NCBI RefSeq assembly: GCF_001598915.1
Contig: NZ_BDAP01000003.1
Span: 62,001-126,000 of the forward strand
DNA length: 64,000 nucleotides
Direction of reading: 5' to 3'
Source: Williamsia muralis NBRC 105860
GTDB lineage: Bacteria; Actinomycetota; Actinomycetes; Mycobacteriales; Mycobacteriaceae
The position numbers were made by a program, and so were the translations under genes. Below the pieces are notes generated by a model that ran no database searches, was not told the DNA's origin, and was given only the letters and a program-made list of their open reading frames with translations. This document shows, one piece after another, positions 9,633 to 22,200 of the stretch (position 1 is its first letter; each line of letters starts with the position of its first letter).

Positions 9633-10277
9633 ATGACCCTGGATCTGACACCCGATGAATTGCTCACCACCACCCGAACGGTACGTAAACGCCTGGACCT
9701 GACGCGGCCGGTGCCCATCGAACTCGTCCGTGAATGTCTGGAGGTCGCGTTGCAGGCGCCGTCGGGTTCCAATTATCAGGGCTGGCAATGGCTGGTGATC
9801 ACCGACCCGGAGCTGCGCGCGGCAGTCGGCCGGATCTACGGCGAATTGACCGAGGAGTATCTGAACTCTCGCCATTCGGCCGCGGCTTTGTTCGCCGATG
9901 ACCCGAACCGGGCGCCGGTTCAGCAGCGAGTCGGCGGCAGTGTGGCGTGGCTGGGTGAGCACATGGGCGAGGTGCCCGTTCTTGTCATCCCGTGCATCAA
10001 GGCGGGCAAGACCTTGCCGCCGGACAATCAGGCCGGATTGTGGGGCTCCCTGCTGCCCGCCGCGTGGAGCTACTGCCTGGCGGCGCGCGCTCGTGGCCTC
10101 GGAACAGCCTGGACCACACTGCATCTGCAACGTGAGGCCGAGGTGGCCGACCTGCTGGGCGTGCCGGCGGGATTTCACCAGGCGGCATTGATCCCGACGG
10201 CGTACTACACGGGTGAGACCTTCAAGCCGGCGCCGCGAGAACCGCTCGACAATGTGATCCACTTCGACCGGTGGTGA
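9633..10277 (+). CDS. nitroreductase family flavoprotein
   Basis: About 214 residues of the FMN-dependent nitroreductase fold. TRTVRKRLDLTRPV is the N-terminal FMN-binding RxxRxF-like segment, ALQAPSGSNYQGWQW the typical APS(G/P)SNxQPW motif, and GSLLPAAWSYCLAARARGLGTAW the helix that stacks on the dimer partner and flavin. Such enzymes reduce nitro groups, quinones or related substrates with NAD(P)H; the physiological substrate here is unknown. It stands 28 bp after fpg and 186 bp before the kdp operon on the same strand, so it may be read with fpg. Confidence 0.85.
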   Translation: MTLDLTPDELLTTTRTVRKRLDLTRPVPIELVRECLEVALQAPSGSNYQGWQWLVITDPELRAAVGRIYGELTEEYLNSRHSAAALFADDPNRAPVQQRVGGSVAWLGEHMGEVPVLVIPCIKAGKTLPPDNQAGLWGSLLPAAWSYCLAARARGLGTAWTTLHLQREAEVADLLGVPAGFHQAALIPTAYYTGETFKPAPREPLDNVIHFDRW

Positions 10278-10463
10278 GCCGGCGGTCCGGGCCATGGCGA
10301 AGAACCTCGGCCCGGAAGCGGGACGCCGTAAAAAACTCGTGAAGACCGCAGGTCGCAGCGTCGAAAGACCGTTAACGCCGTCGATCTGATCGGGCGACGG
10401 ATACATGCTTGCACCACCAGCCGGACTCGTCGAAGTAGTCCGGCACGTGTGCAGGAGTGGAAC
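10278..10463 (+). promoter_or_regulatory. 186-bp leader/promoter region of the kdp operon
   Basis: No gene is supported here. A 7-bp stem (ccggact 10421-10427, agtccgg 10437-10443) with a 9-nt loop lies 20 bp before the first small kdp reading frame and just upstream of its ribosome binding site (aggag at 10453-10457). The region must carry the kdp promoter if KdpE regulates locally, but I could not identify a KdpE operator or a known riboswitch by eye. Confidence 0.35.
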
Positions 10464-10556
10464 GTGGCAGATCTTGCCTTCATGGCAGCGGTTTTCGGGA
10501 GTTTTGCGTTGTGCCTCGTCGTGGTGCGGGTGGTCGCGGCGCGGGGTGACCGATGA
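10464..10556 (+). CDS. 30-residue membrane peptide preceding KdpF
   Basis: The frame reads V/M-ADLAFMAAVFGSFALCLVVV followed by RVVAARGDR: one hydrophobic segment with a positively charged cytoplasmic tail. A ribosome binding site (aggagtgg) precedes the GTG, and the stop overlaps the kdpF ATG (atga), strong signs of a real coupled gene. Similar tiny single-span peptides occur before kdpF in other actinobacteria as I remember them, with no assigned role. It may stabilise the Kdp complex or act as a coupling leader; that is inference. Confidence 0.65.
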   Translation: MADLAFMAAVFGSFALCLVVVRVVAARGDR

Positions 10557-10651
10557 CCGCCGAGGGCGTGACCAATGTGGTGCTCGTGGTCGTCGCCATC
10601 GCCGTGGTGCTGTACCTGGCTGTCGCTCTCGTGTGTCCCGAGAGGTTCTGA
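10553..10651 (+). CDS. kdpF: K+-transporting ATPase subunit KdpF
   Basis: The 32-residue peptide begins MTAEGVTN, contains one transmembrane helix (VVLVVVAIAVVLYLAVAL) and ends in CPERF, close to the family ending RPERF. KdpF stabilises the KdpFABC complex in the membrane. It starts inside the stop of the preceding 30-codon gene and ends 3 bp before the kdpA GTG. Confidence 0.85.
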   Translation: MTAEGVTNVVLVVVAIAVVLYLAVALVCPERF

Positions 10652-10654
10652 CCC

Positions 10655-12378
10655 GTGGACTCCACAATGGCCGCAGTTGCTCAGGTGGGCATCGTCATCC
10701 TCATCTTGGCCGCCGCGTACGTGCCGCTCGGTGACTACATGGCACGGGTGTTCCGGAGCAGCCGCGACCTCGCTCCTGAACGACTCATCTACCGACTGGC
10801 GCGGATCGACTCGGCACGTCAGCAGACCTGGGTCGGCTATGCGGTCGCCGTACTTGCCTTCTCGTTCATCAGCGTTGTGTTCCTCTATGTCCTGCAACGG
10901 GTCCAGGGGATCCTGCCGTTCGGAGACGGCCGTCCGGGTGTCAGCCCGGCGATGGCCTTCAACACAGCCATCTCGTTTGTCGCCAACACCAACTGGCAGT
11001 CGTATTCGCCTGAAGTGGTGATGGGAAATCTGACGCAGATGATCGGTCTGGCCGTCCAGAACTTCCTGTCGGCCGCAGTCGGGCTGGCGGTCGCCATCGC
11101 GCTGATACGCGGCATCGTCGCCGCGGGCGGGGGCAAACTGGGCAACTTCTGGGTTGATCTGGTGCGCGGCACACTACGGATCTTGTTGCCGTTGGCCGGG
11201 CTGATGGCGCTTGTGTTGCTGACCCAGGGAGCGGTCCAGTCGCTGCGGAGCGGCTTCGACTTCGTAGGTCTCGACGGCTCGAACGGCCATAGCGTGATCG
11301 GCCCCTTCGCGTCCCAGGAAGCCATCAAGATGCTGGGCACCAACGGCGGCGGAACGCTCGCGGCCAACTCCGCCCATCCGTTCTCCAATCCGACACCCTT
11401 GAGCAATGTCGCCGAGGTGATCGCGTTGCTGATCATCCCCGTGTGCCTCACCCGCACCTACTCGACTCTCGTCGGCGACCGCAGGCAGGGTGTGACCATC
11501 CTGGGTGTCATGTCCGTCATCTGGGCGTCCATGCTCGCACTCGTGTGGTTCTTCGAGTCGAAGACCAACGGCGTTGCAGCCCAGGCGGCCGGCGCGATGA
11601 TGGAAGGCAAGGAGCAGCGGTTCGGCGTGGCCGGCTCGGCACTGTTCGCCGTCTCCACCACAGGAACCTCGACCGGCGCCGTCGATTCGGCACATGACAG
11701 CTTTTCGGCTGCCGGTGGCGGCGCACTGATCTGGAACATGTTGCTCGGCGAGGTCGCTCCGGGCGGTGTCGGCTCCGGGCTCTACGGCATGCTGATCCTG
11801 GCCATCATCGCGGTGTTCGTCGGTGGCCTACTGGTGGGCCGCGGTCCGGAGTTCCTGGGGAAGAAGATCGGCCAGGGCGAGATCACCATGGCTGCGTTGT
11901 ACGTGCTGGTGATGCCCGCTCTGGTGCTCGTCGGAACGTCCATCACCGTCATCCTCGAGTCCACCAGCACTTTTCAGGGCAATGCAGGTGACCCCGGCAC
12001 CCCGGGTTCGGTGCACGGCTTCTCCGAGGTGCTGTACGCCTACGCCTCAGCTGCGAACAACAATGGCAGCGCCTTCGGTGGTCTCACGGTCACCAGCGAC
12101 TGGTTCCAGACCTCCTTGGGGCTGGCCATGCTGCTTGGCCGCTTCCTCCCGATGATCTTTGTGCTCGCACTCGCCGGCCGCCTCGCGGCTCAACGACGAC
12201 CTGCGGCACCCGAGTCCTCTTCCGGGGGCGCAGTGGCGGTTCGGACTCGGGATCGGGTGGCGACGCTGCCCACCCACGGGCTGCTGTTCGGCGGATTACT
12301 CACCGGCACGGTACTTCTCGTTGCCGGACTCACATTCTTCCCAGCGATGGCGCTGGGACCGATCGCAGAGGCATTGGC

Positions 12379-12382
<4 letters not shown>
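10655..12382 (+). CDS. kdpA: K+-transporting ATPase subunit KdpA
   Basis: KdpA is the potassium-selecting membrane subunit of the high-affinity KdpFABC pump, related to K+ channel-like transporters. About 575 residues with roughly ten membrane helices. The four pore-loop regions are visible, including [54 protein letters not shown] and [16 protein letters not shown], whose glycines line the selectivity filter. The GTG start at 10655 follows kdpF directly. The kdpB start overlaps its stop (atga). Confidence 0.97.
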
Positions 12383-14487
<2,105 letters not shown>

Positions 14488-14489
14488 TT

Positions 14490-15119
14490 GTGATGAAGCT
14501 CGGTACGACATGGATCAGACAGAGCGTGGTTGCAGTGGCCGTACTGGTGATGATGACGGTGATACTCGGCGTGGTGTACCCGGCAGTGGTGTGGGGAGTC
14601 TCGCGTATCGACCGGTCGAGCGCCGAGGGTTCGGTGGTCACCGACAGCGCCGGCTGCAGGGTCGGCTCCGCCCTGATCGGGATCGATCCGCAGGCCGAAC
14701 CCGGCCGGCCCGACGGTTACCTGCATGCGCGGGTGCTGGGGGCGGCCGATGATCCCATGGCCCCGGGCGACCCTGCTGCGTCTGCGGCGAGCAACCAGGG
14801 GCCGTCCAGCGTCACATTGGCGGGGTGGATCGAGTCACGGCGGGCGATCATCGCCGAACGCGAGGACGTGCGTCCCGATCAGGTGCCGGTCGACGCGGTG
14901 ACCGGTTCCGGTTCGAGCCTGGACCCGCACATCAGCCCGGCCTATGCCGATATCCAGGTGCCCCGCCTGGCGCGCGTGCACGGAATGCCCCCCGAAGAGG
15001 TGCGCGAGGTGATCAGCAGTCACACCGAGGGCAGGCAGTTCGGTGTCCTCGGGGAACCGCGGGTCAACGTGCTGGAAGTCAACCTCGCGCTGGGGCTGAC
15101 CGCACCCAACTGCGGCTAG
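14490..15119 (+). CDS. kdpC: K+-transporting ATPase subunit KdpC
   Basis: KdpC is the single-span subunit that stabilises ATP binding in KdpFABC. About 209 residues with an N-terminal helix (VVAVAVLVMMTVILGVVYPAVVWG) and family motifs GYLHARVLGAADD (instead of the usual Y/FxRPS), ASNQGPSS, PVDAVTGSGSSLDPHISP and the ending EPRVNVLEVNLAL. Two starts are possible, GTG 14490 and ATG 14493, immediately adjacent. It is placed 2 bp after kdpB and 6 bp before kdpD. Confidence 0.95.
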   Translation: MMKLGTTWIRQSVVAVAVLVMMTVILGVVYPAVVWGVSRIDRSSAEGSVVTDSAGCRVGSALIGIDPQAEPGRPDGYLHARVLGAADDPMAPGDPAASAASNQGPSSVTLAGWIESRRAIIAEREDVRPDQVPVDAVTGSGSSLDPHISPAYADIQVPRLARVHGMPPEEVREVISSHTEGRQFGVLGEPRVNVLEVNLALGLTAPNCG

Positions 15120-15125
15120 GGTCGA

Positions 15126-17657
15126 ATGATGGCGCCCACCACTCGTAGAGGAACCCTGGAGGTGTTCCTGGGATGCGCCCCCGGCGTGGGCAAGACGTAC
15201 GAGATGCTGGCGCAGGCGCACACGCTCGCGGACGAGGGCGTCGATGTGGTTGTGGCAGTTGTCGAATCGCACGGCCGGACCGCAACGGAAGCGATGGTCG
15301 ACGGTCTCGAGGTGATCGCGCGCACGGAGTACGAATACCGCCAGACCACGTTGTCCGAGATGGATCTGTCCGCGGTCCTCCAGCGCAGGCCCCAGGTGGT
15401 GCTCGTCGACGAGCTCGCCCACACCAACGCGCCGGGGTCGGTGAACCGCAAACGATGGCAGGACATCGAGGCTCTGCGGGATGCGGGGATCGACGTGCTC
15501 TCCACCATCAACATCCAGCATCTGGAGAGTCTGAACGACGTGGTCGCACAGATCACCGGCGTCGTCCAGCGTGAGACCGTACCCGACGACGTGGTTCGCG
15601 GCGCCGACCAGATCGAACTGGTGGACATCTCGCCACAGGCTCTGCGACAACGACTTTCGGCCGGCAAGGTGTACCCCAGCGATCGTGCCGGCGGTGCGCT
15701 GGCCAGCTACTTCCGCCAGGGGAACCTGACGGCGCTGCGTGAACTCGCGTTGCTGTGGCTGGCCGACCAGGTCGACGACTCACTGGCCGCCTACCGGTCG
15801 GCGCACGCGATCACCGACACCTGGGAGGCCCGCGAGCGGGTCGTGGTGGCCATCACGGGCGGCCCCGAATCGGCGACCCTGCTTCGCCGGGCCAGTCGGA
15901 TCGCGTCGCGGTCCAGTGCCGAACTGCTCGTCGTGCACGTGGTGCGCGGCGACGGCCTCGCCGATCCGGCGTCGGTTGACCTGGCCGGGCTGACCGACCT
16001 GGCCAAGGGGTTCGGCGCGCAGGTGCACACCGTTGTCGGAGACGATGTACCGGAGACGCTGCTCGAGTTCGCCCGCGGTGTCAACGCAACCCAGCTGGTC
16101 TTGGGTACCTCTCGCAGATCCCGGTGGCAGCGCTTGCTCGACGAGGGCGTCGGCAACACTGTCGTCCGCGAGTCGGGCAAGATCGACGTGCACATGGTGA
16201 CCCATGAGGTGGCAGGCACTCGCAACCGGCTCGACATCCGCCAGTCCCGCTTCCACCACCCGCTGAGCTGGGTCGCCGCCGTGGTGGTTCCGGCGATGGC
16301 CGCCGGGGTGCTCGCGCTGCTCGACCGGTGGTTGGGACTGGCGAGTGATTCGGCGCTGTTCTTCGTGGTGGTGCTGGCGGTCTCGATGCTGGGGGGCATC
16401 GGCCCGGCAGCGCTGTCGGCCATCGTCTGCGGCTTGCTGCTGAACTTCCTGTTCACGACACCCCGGTACAGCTTCACGATCAACGAGACGGACAACCTCA
16501 TCACCATCGTCGTCATGTTGGTGATCGCGGTTGCCGTTGCCGCTCTTGTCGATTCGTCCACCGTCCGGCGTACCCAAGCCCGCCGCGCAGGGCGCGAGGC
16601 GGAGTTGCTCGCCACCTTCGCCGGTGCCGTGCTCAGCGGTGAAGAGCCAGACGGACTCCTCGAACGCGTCCGCGAGACCTACGACCAGCGGGCCGTCAGT
16701 GTGGTCCGAACAGATGGCCGCGGGCCAGGTGTGGTGGAGGCCGCAGTGGGAGCCGACCCGCCGGCGCACCCCGACGAGGCCGATACCGTCTGCGCTGTGC
16801 CCGGGGGAGAGTTCGCCTTGCTCCTACGAGGCCCCACCCTCGGCGGTGGGGACCGACGAGTACTCGCTGCGGTCGCCATCCAGGCGGCGGGTGTGGTCAG
16901 ACAACGCGCGCTGGCCACCGAAGCGGCTGCAGCCAAGGCTCTCTCGGCCACCGACCAGCTCCGGCGTGCGCTCCTGTCGGCGGTCAGCCACGACCTGCGC
17001 ACACCGCTCGCCGCGGTGAAGGCGTCGGTGTCGAGTCTCCGGAGCACCGACGTGGCGTTCAGCGCGGACGACACAGCGGAGCTGTTGGCCACCATCGAGG
17101 AGTCGACCGACCAGCTCACCGACGTGGTCGACAACCTCCTCGATTCCTCACGACTGGCGGCAGGTGTGGTCAGCCCCGACACGCGGACGGTGTACGTCAC
17201 CGAGGCCGTCGAACGTGCAATCGCCGGTATCGCGCGGTCGGATCGGGTGGGCGCCGAGCGGATCACGTTCAGCGACAACGAACTCTCGGCCCACGCCGAT
17301 CCGGGACTGCTCGAACGGGTACTCGTGAACGTGGTGGACAACGCCTTACGCCACAGTGGGCCCACAGCTCCCGTGTCCATCGAGGCTGCGCTGACGGGAG
17401 ATGATCCGGCGCGGTGCGAGATCTCTGTGATCGACCACGGGCCGGGCGTCGCTGCGAACGACAGGGACAAGATGTTCACCGCGTTCGGGCGCCTCGGCGA
17501 CCGGAACACCGGCGGTGGGGTCGGACTGGGGCTCTCGGTTGCACAGGGATTCGTCCAGGCCATGGACGGGACGATAGAAGCCGTCGACACCCCTGGTGGG
17601 GGACTCACGATGGTGATCGGTCTGCAGACCGGACCACCCGGACAGGTGCGGTCATGA
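15126..17657 (+). CDS. kdpD: osmosensitive K+ channel sensor histidine kinase KdpD
   Basis: About 843 residues. The N-terminal KdpD sensor domain has the Walker A-like CAPGVGKTYEML and VDELAHTNAPGS, which in other KdpD proteins binds nucleotides. A universal-stress-protein-like domain follows (VVVAITGGPESATLLRRA). Four membrane helices occupy about residues 380-480, then a GAF-like stretch, and the dimerisation/phospho-acceptor motif VSHDLRTPLAAVKAS with His near residue 622. The ATPase domain shows DNALRHS, DHGPGV and GVGLGLSVAQGF. It senses K+ limitation or turgor and phosphorylates KdpE. The stop overlaps the kdpE ATG. Confidence 0.97.
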   Translation: MMAPTTRRGTLEVFLGCAPGVGKTYEMLAQAHTLADEGVDVVVAVVESHGRTATEAMVDGLEVIARTEYEYRQTTLSEMDLSAVLQRRPQVVLVDELAHTNAPGSVNRKRWQDIEALRDAGIDVLSTINIQHLESLNDVVAQITGVVQRETVPDDVVRGADQIELVDISPQALRQRLSAGKVYPSDRAGGALASYFRQGNLTALRELALLWLADQVDDSLAAYRSAHAITDTWEARERVVVAITGGPESATLLRRASRIASRSSAELLVVHVVRGDGLADPASVDLAGLTDLAKGFGAQVHTVVGDDVPETLLEFARGVNATQLVLGTSRRSRWQRLLDEGVGNTVVRESGKIDVHMVTHEVAGTRNRLDIRQSRFHHPLSWVAAVVVPAMAAGVLALLDRWLGLASDSALFFVVVLAVSMLGGIGPAALSAIVCGLLLNFLFTTPRYSFTINETDNLITIVVMLVIAVAVAALVDSSTVRRTQARRAGREAELLATFAGAVLSGEEPDGLLERVRETYDQRAVSVVRTDGRGPGVVEAAVGADPPAHPDEADTVCAVPGGEFALLLRGPTLGGGDRRVLAAVAIQAAGVVRQRALATEAAAAKALSATDQLRRALLSAVSHDLRTPLAAVKASVSSLRSTDVAFSADDTAELLATIEESTDQLTDVVDNLLDSSRLAAGVVSPDTRTVYVTEAVERAIAGIARSDRVGAERITFSDNELSAHADPGLLERVLVNVVDNALRHSGPTAPVSIEAALTGDDPARCEISVIDHGPGVAANDRDKMFTAFGRLGDRNTGGGVGLGLSVAQGFVQAMDGTIEAVDTPGGGLTMVIGLQTGPPGQVRS

Positions 17658-18346
17658 GTGACAAGATCCGGGTGCTCGTGGTCGACGACGAGCCGCAGAT
17701 ATTGCGCGCACTGCGCATCAATCTCAAGGCGCGAGGGTTCGACGTGACCACCGCCGCAAGCGGTACGGGTGCGTTGACCGCTGCGGCACAGACCAATCCG
17801 CACGTGGTGATCCTCGACCTGGGCCTACCGGACATCGACGGTTTCGAGGTGCTCGCCGGCCTACGTGGATGGACCGATGTCCCGGTCATCGTGCTGTCGG
17901 CGCGTAGCGATTCCTCCGAGAAGGTGCAGGCATTGGACGCCGGCGCCGACGATTACGTGACCAAACCCTTTGGGATGGAGGAGTTCCTGGCCAGGCTTCG
18001 GGCCGCGGTGCGCCGAGGCACGTCGCCGGTGCGAGAAGCCGAGCGCCCTGTGGTGGAAGCGGCATCGTTCACGGTGAACCTGCGTACCAAGCAGGTGACC
18101 CGCGCAGGGCAGGCCGTACACCTGACCCCGACCGAATGGGGGATCTTGGAAATGCTGGTGCGCAACGAGGGGAAACTCGTCGGACAGCCCGAGATCCTCA
18201 ACGAGGTGTGGGGCCCGGCGTACCGAGGCCAGACGCACTACCTGCGGGTGTATCTGGCGGGGTTGAGGAGAAAACTCGAGCCTGATCCCACCCGTCCTCG
18301 CCACCTGCTCACCGAAGCGGGGATGGGTTACCGCTTCGTCCGCTGA
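17654..18346 (+). CDS. kdpE: two-component response regulator KdpE
   Basis: The 230-residue OmpR/PhoB-type regulator has a receiver domain (RVLVVDDEPQILRAL with acidic pair, phospho-acceptor in HVVILDLGLPDIDGFEVL, VLSARSD, and lysine in DYVTKPFGMEEF) and a C-terminal winged helix ending RKLEPDPTRPRHLLTEAGMG. It should activate the kdp promoter upstream of 10464 when phosphorylated by KdpD. Its ATG overlaps the kdpD stop. The position at the end of kdpFABCDE makes the operon self-contained. Confidence 0.97.
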   Translation: MSDKIRVLVVDDEPQILRALRINLKARGFDVTTAASGTGALTAAAQTNPHVVILDLGLPDIDGFEVLAGLRGWTDVPVIVLSARSDSSEKVQALDAGADDYVTKPFGMEEFLARLRAAVRRGTSPVREAERPVVEAASFTVNLRTKQVTRAGQAVHLTPTEWGILEMLVRNEGKLVGQPEILNEVWGPAYRGQTHYLRVYLAGLRRKLEPDPTRPRHLLTEAGMGYRFVR

Positions 18347-18401
18347 CCGGGCCTGATCGGTGGGCGGAATTGCACGCGGGCGCTCCGTGTTTAATTCGTA
18401 C

Positions 18402-18845
18402 ATGACCGTCACCGAACCAGTCACCACGGACCAGCAGACCACCGAGTTGTGGGTGGAGCGCACCGGAACGCGCCGCTACACAGGGCGCAGCAGTCGCGGG
18501 GCCGAGGTCCTGATCGGCTCCGCTGATGTCGATGGCGTCTTCACCCCCGGCGAGTTGCTCAAGATCGCTCTGGCCGCGTGCACCGGGATGAGCTCGGACA
18601 AACCGCTGTCCCGTCGCCTCGGCGACGACTACGACGCGACCGTTCGCGTTTCCGGGGACGCCGATCGTGACAACGAGGTGTATCCCCGCCTCGAGGAGGT
18701 CCTCGAAGTGGACCTGTCCGAACTGGAACCCGAGGCCGCGGAGCGACTTCTTGTTGTGGTGCAGCGTGCGGTCGATGCGGTGTGCACGGTGGGGCGCACC
18801 CTCAAGGCCGGCACCGAGGTCGATCTGCGCATCGATACGGAGTAG
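18402..18845 (+). CDS. OsmC-family peroxide-reducing protein
   Basis: About 147 residues. OsmC/Ohr proteins reduce organic hydroperoxides by a cysteine pair; the two cysteines are here in AACTGMSSDKPL and DAVCTVGRTLKAG. The ATG at 18402 is preferred over an in-frame start 42 bp earlier. The gene is the neighbour of acyP and smc, as its homologue Rv2923c is in M. tuberculosis, so it belongs to the backbone and not to the inserted kdp module. Confidence 0.9.
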   Translation: MTVTEPVTTDQQTTELWVERTGTRRYTGRSSRGAEVLIGSADVDGVFTPGELLKIALAACTGMSSDKPLSRRLGDDYDATVRVSGDADRDNEVYPRLEEVLEVDLSELEPEAAERLLVVVQRAVDAVCTVGRTLKAGTEVDLRIDTE

Positions 18846-18848
18846 CCG

Positions 18849-19151
18849 ATGGCTTCCGATTCACCCGGCGACGCCGCCGACACCATCAGGCTCACCGCGT
18901 GGGTCCACGGGCACGTCCAGGGTGTCGGATTTCGTTGGTGGACCCGGGCCCGGGCTCTCGAACTGGGGTTGGTGGGTTCGGCGACCAATCACTCCGACGG
19001 CCGGGTGCTGATCGTCGCCGAAGGCCCGGAGGCTGCCTGTGGGCAGTTGATCGACCTCATCGAGGCAGGTCAGAGTCCTGGTCGCGTCGACACCGTCGTG
19101 GTGGATCGGAGCGCGCCGCGCGGTGGGTTGTCCGGATTCGTCGAACGGTGA
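18849..19151 (+). CDS. acyP: acylphosphatase
   Basis: The 100-residue protein contains the signature VHGHVQGVGFRWWTR, whose arginine binds the phosphate of the acyl phosphate, and GSATNHSDGRVLIVAEG, holding the catalytic asparagine. The family hydrolyses carboxyl phosphates such as 1,3-bisphosphoglycerate. It is 3 bp downstream of osmC and followed by smc, a conserved mycobacterial arrangement. Confidence 0.93.
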   Translation: MASDSPGDAADTIRLTAWVHGHVQGVGFRWWTRARALELGLVGSATNHSDGRVLIVAEGPEAACGQLIDLIEAGQSPGRVDTVVVDRSAPRGGLSGFVER

Positions 19152-19210
19152 ACCGGCTCGCGGTCGGGCCTGGTCCAGTTGTCGCCGGGTACTGGGTACG
19201 CTGAAGCGCT

Positions 19211-22200
19211 GTGCACCTCAAGAGCCTGACCCTGAAGGGCTTCAAGTCCTTTGCGTCGGCAACCACTCTGCGTTTCGAACCGGGGATCACCTGCGTGGTC
19301 GGTCCCAACGGTTCGGGCAAGTCGAACGTCGTCGACGCGCTCACGTGGGTGATGGGGGAGCAGGGAGCGAAGGCGCTGCGCGGCGGCAAGATGGAGGACG
19401 TCATCTTCGCCGGCACCTCCGGTCGCGCCCCACTCGGGCGGGCCGAGGTGACCCTCACCATCGACAACTCCGATGGTGCACTGCCCATCGACTACTCCGA
19501 GGTGTCGGTGACCCGCCGGATGTTCCGCGACGGGGCCGGTGAGTACGAGATCAATGGCAGTTCGTGCCGTCTGATGGACGTGCAGGAGCTCCTCAGCGAC
19601 TCCGGCATCGGTCGCGAGATGCACGTGATCGTGGGACAGGGACGCCTCGCCGCGATCCTGGAGTCGCGACCGGAGGAACGCCGGGCGTTCATCGAAGAAG
19701 CTGCCGGCGTTCTCAAACACCGCAAACGCAAGGAAAAGGCCGTCCGCAAGCTCGACGCGATGCAGGCCAACCTGGCACGGCTCGGTGACCTGACCGCGGA
19801 ATTGCGCCGCCAACTCAAGCCGCTCGGTCGCCAGGCCGAGGTCGCCCGCCGTGCCCAGACAGTCCAGGCAGACCTGCGTGACGCCCAATTGCGGCTTGCG
19901 GCAGACGATCTCGTGACCCGACGCTCCGAACTCGCCGAGCAGAGCACCAGTGAAGCCGAACTGCGCCGTCAGCAGGACGAGTACGCGCACCAACTCGATG
20001 AACTGAACGCTCAGGTGAGTGAGAACGAGGAACACCTGGCTCAGATCGTGCCCGCGGCGAACGAGGCCGGTCAGGCGTGGTTTGCCTTGTCGGCGTTGAC
20101 CGAACGCGTCGGCGCCACGTGCCGGATCGCCGACGAGCGCAGCCGGTACCTCAGTGAACCCGTGCAGGCCGACTCCGGTCGCGACCCCGATGAACTCGAG
20201 CGCCAGGCAGCTGTCGCAGCGGAGGAAGAGACGGCACTGGCCGACGCGGTCGACGACGCGGCGCTGGTGCTCGACGAAGCCAAAGAGACTCTCACCGACC
20301 GGGAGCAGGCCGCGGCCGCTGCGACGCAGGCCCACCTCGCCGCGGTACGGGCAGTCGCCGACCGACGCGAAGGGCTGGCCCGACTGGAGGGCCAGGTCGA
20401 CAATCTGCGCACGAAGGTCGAGTCGATCGATGCCGAGACCACACGCCTCGGTGCTGCCATCGACAACGCGGCCGCCAGAGCCGAAGCGGCACAACAGGAG
20501 TTCGAGGCCACCCAGGCCACCATCGCCGAACTCGACGCATCCGAACTCGGGCTCGACGAACATCATGAGCGCAGCGTCGCCGCGCTGAACCAGGCCAACG
20601 AGCGGGTGGCAGAACTACAGGCCGCAGAGCGGGCAGCAGAACAGCAGGTCACCTCGCTCAAGGCGCGCATCGATGCCCTCGCTGTGGGACTCGAACGCAA
20701 GGACGGCGGAGCCTGGCTGCTGGAGAACCGAGGCGGGTCGCTACTCGGCCCCATGTCGTCGCTCCTCAAGGTCGCCGACGGCTACGAAGCTGCGGTTGCC
20801 GCGGCGATGGGTCCGGCCGCCGACGCGGTAGCGACCGCCGATCTGCCGACCGCCCGCACCGCGTTGTCGGCGTTGCGAGAGAACGAAGGTGGCCGAGCCG
20901 CGGTGCTCATCGGCGGGCTGGAGCCGGCAGGCCGGGGGACCGGATCGCTGCCGCCAGGTGCCACTTGGGCGCTCGATGTGGTCTCGGCACCCGCCGAACT
21001 GCGCGGCGCACTGGAACTGCTCCTCGGATACACCGTCATCGCCGACACCATCGACACCGCTGAACTCGTGCTCGACGCTGCCAAACCCGCTGTGCCACAT
21101 CTCGGTACACTCCGGGTGGTCACCGCCGACGGCGACCTCATCGGCGCCGGCTGGCGCAGTGGCGGCACCGGCGATCGACCGTCGACCATCGAGGTGCAGT
21201 CGGCGATCGATTCTGCCGCCGCCGAACTCCAAGGCGCCCAGCGGCGCAGCGAGGAACTGGTGGCGGCACTGGCCGGCGCCCTGACGCAGCAGACCGACCG
21301 TCGTGAAACGGCTGAACAGGCGTTGGCAGCTCTGCATGAATCCGATGCCCAGCTCGGTGCGGTCTACGAGCAACTGGCCAGGCTCGGCCAGACCGCGCGA
21401 GCAGCCCAGGAAGAGACGACCCGCCTCGTCGGTCAGCGTGCCAAGGCAGAACAGGGCCGAGCCGAGGCCATGGCCAAACTCGCCGAGTCGGAGGAGAGGC
21501 TGAGGCTCGCGCGCGACGACAGTGCTGTCGGCGACGAGGGCGACGACCTTCCTGACAGCGACCGCGACACCACTGCGGCTGCGGTCGCGGCGGCCCGCTC
21601 GGTGGAGATGGAAGCTCGACTGGCACTGCGCAGTGCCGAGGAGCGACTGTCGTCGGTGCGAGGCAAAGCGGATTCGCTGCGCCGCGCCGCCCGCGCCGAA
21701 CGGGAGGCGCGGGCAAGGGCCGAACGCCAGAATCGTGCCCGGCGCCATGCCGCCGACGTGGCCGAGGTGGTTCTCGAACAGGGGAAACTGATCGCCGCGC
21801 GGCTCGACATCGCCGTGGCGCAAGCTCAGTCCCATCGCGACCGGCTGGAAGCCGAGCGAGCGTCGCGAACGCAGGCGCTTGATGTCGCCAAGAAGGCTGC
21901 GGCAGAGGTCGGGACCCAGCTGGCCGCACTGCGGGACGCGGTGCATCGCGACGAGGTGGCCAAGGCCCAGGTGTCGATGCGAATCGAACAGCTCGAAGAG
22001 CAGATCATGTCCGACTTCGCCATCAGTCCTGACGACCTGGTCGCCGAGTACGGTCCCGATGTCGCCCTGCCGCCGACCGATCTCGAGATCGCCGAGTACG
22101 AACAGGCCAAGGAACGCGGAGAGATCGTCGTGGCCCCGGCCCCCCTCCCGTACGACCGCGCCACCCAGCAGGCCCGTGCCAAGAAAGCGCAGCGGGACCT

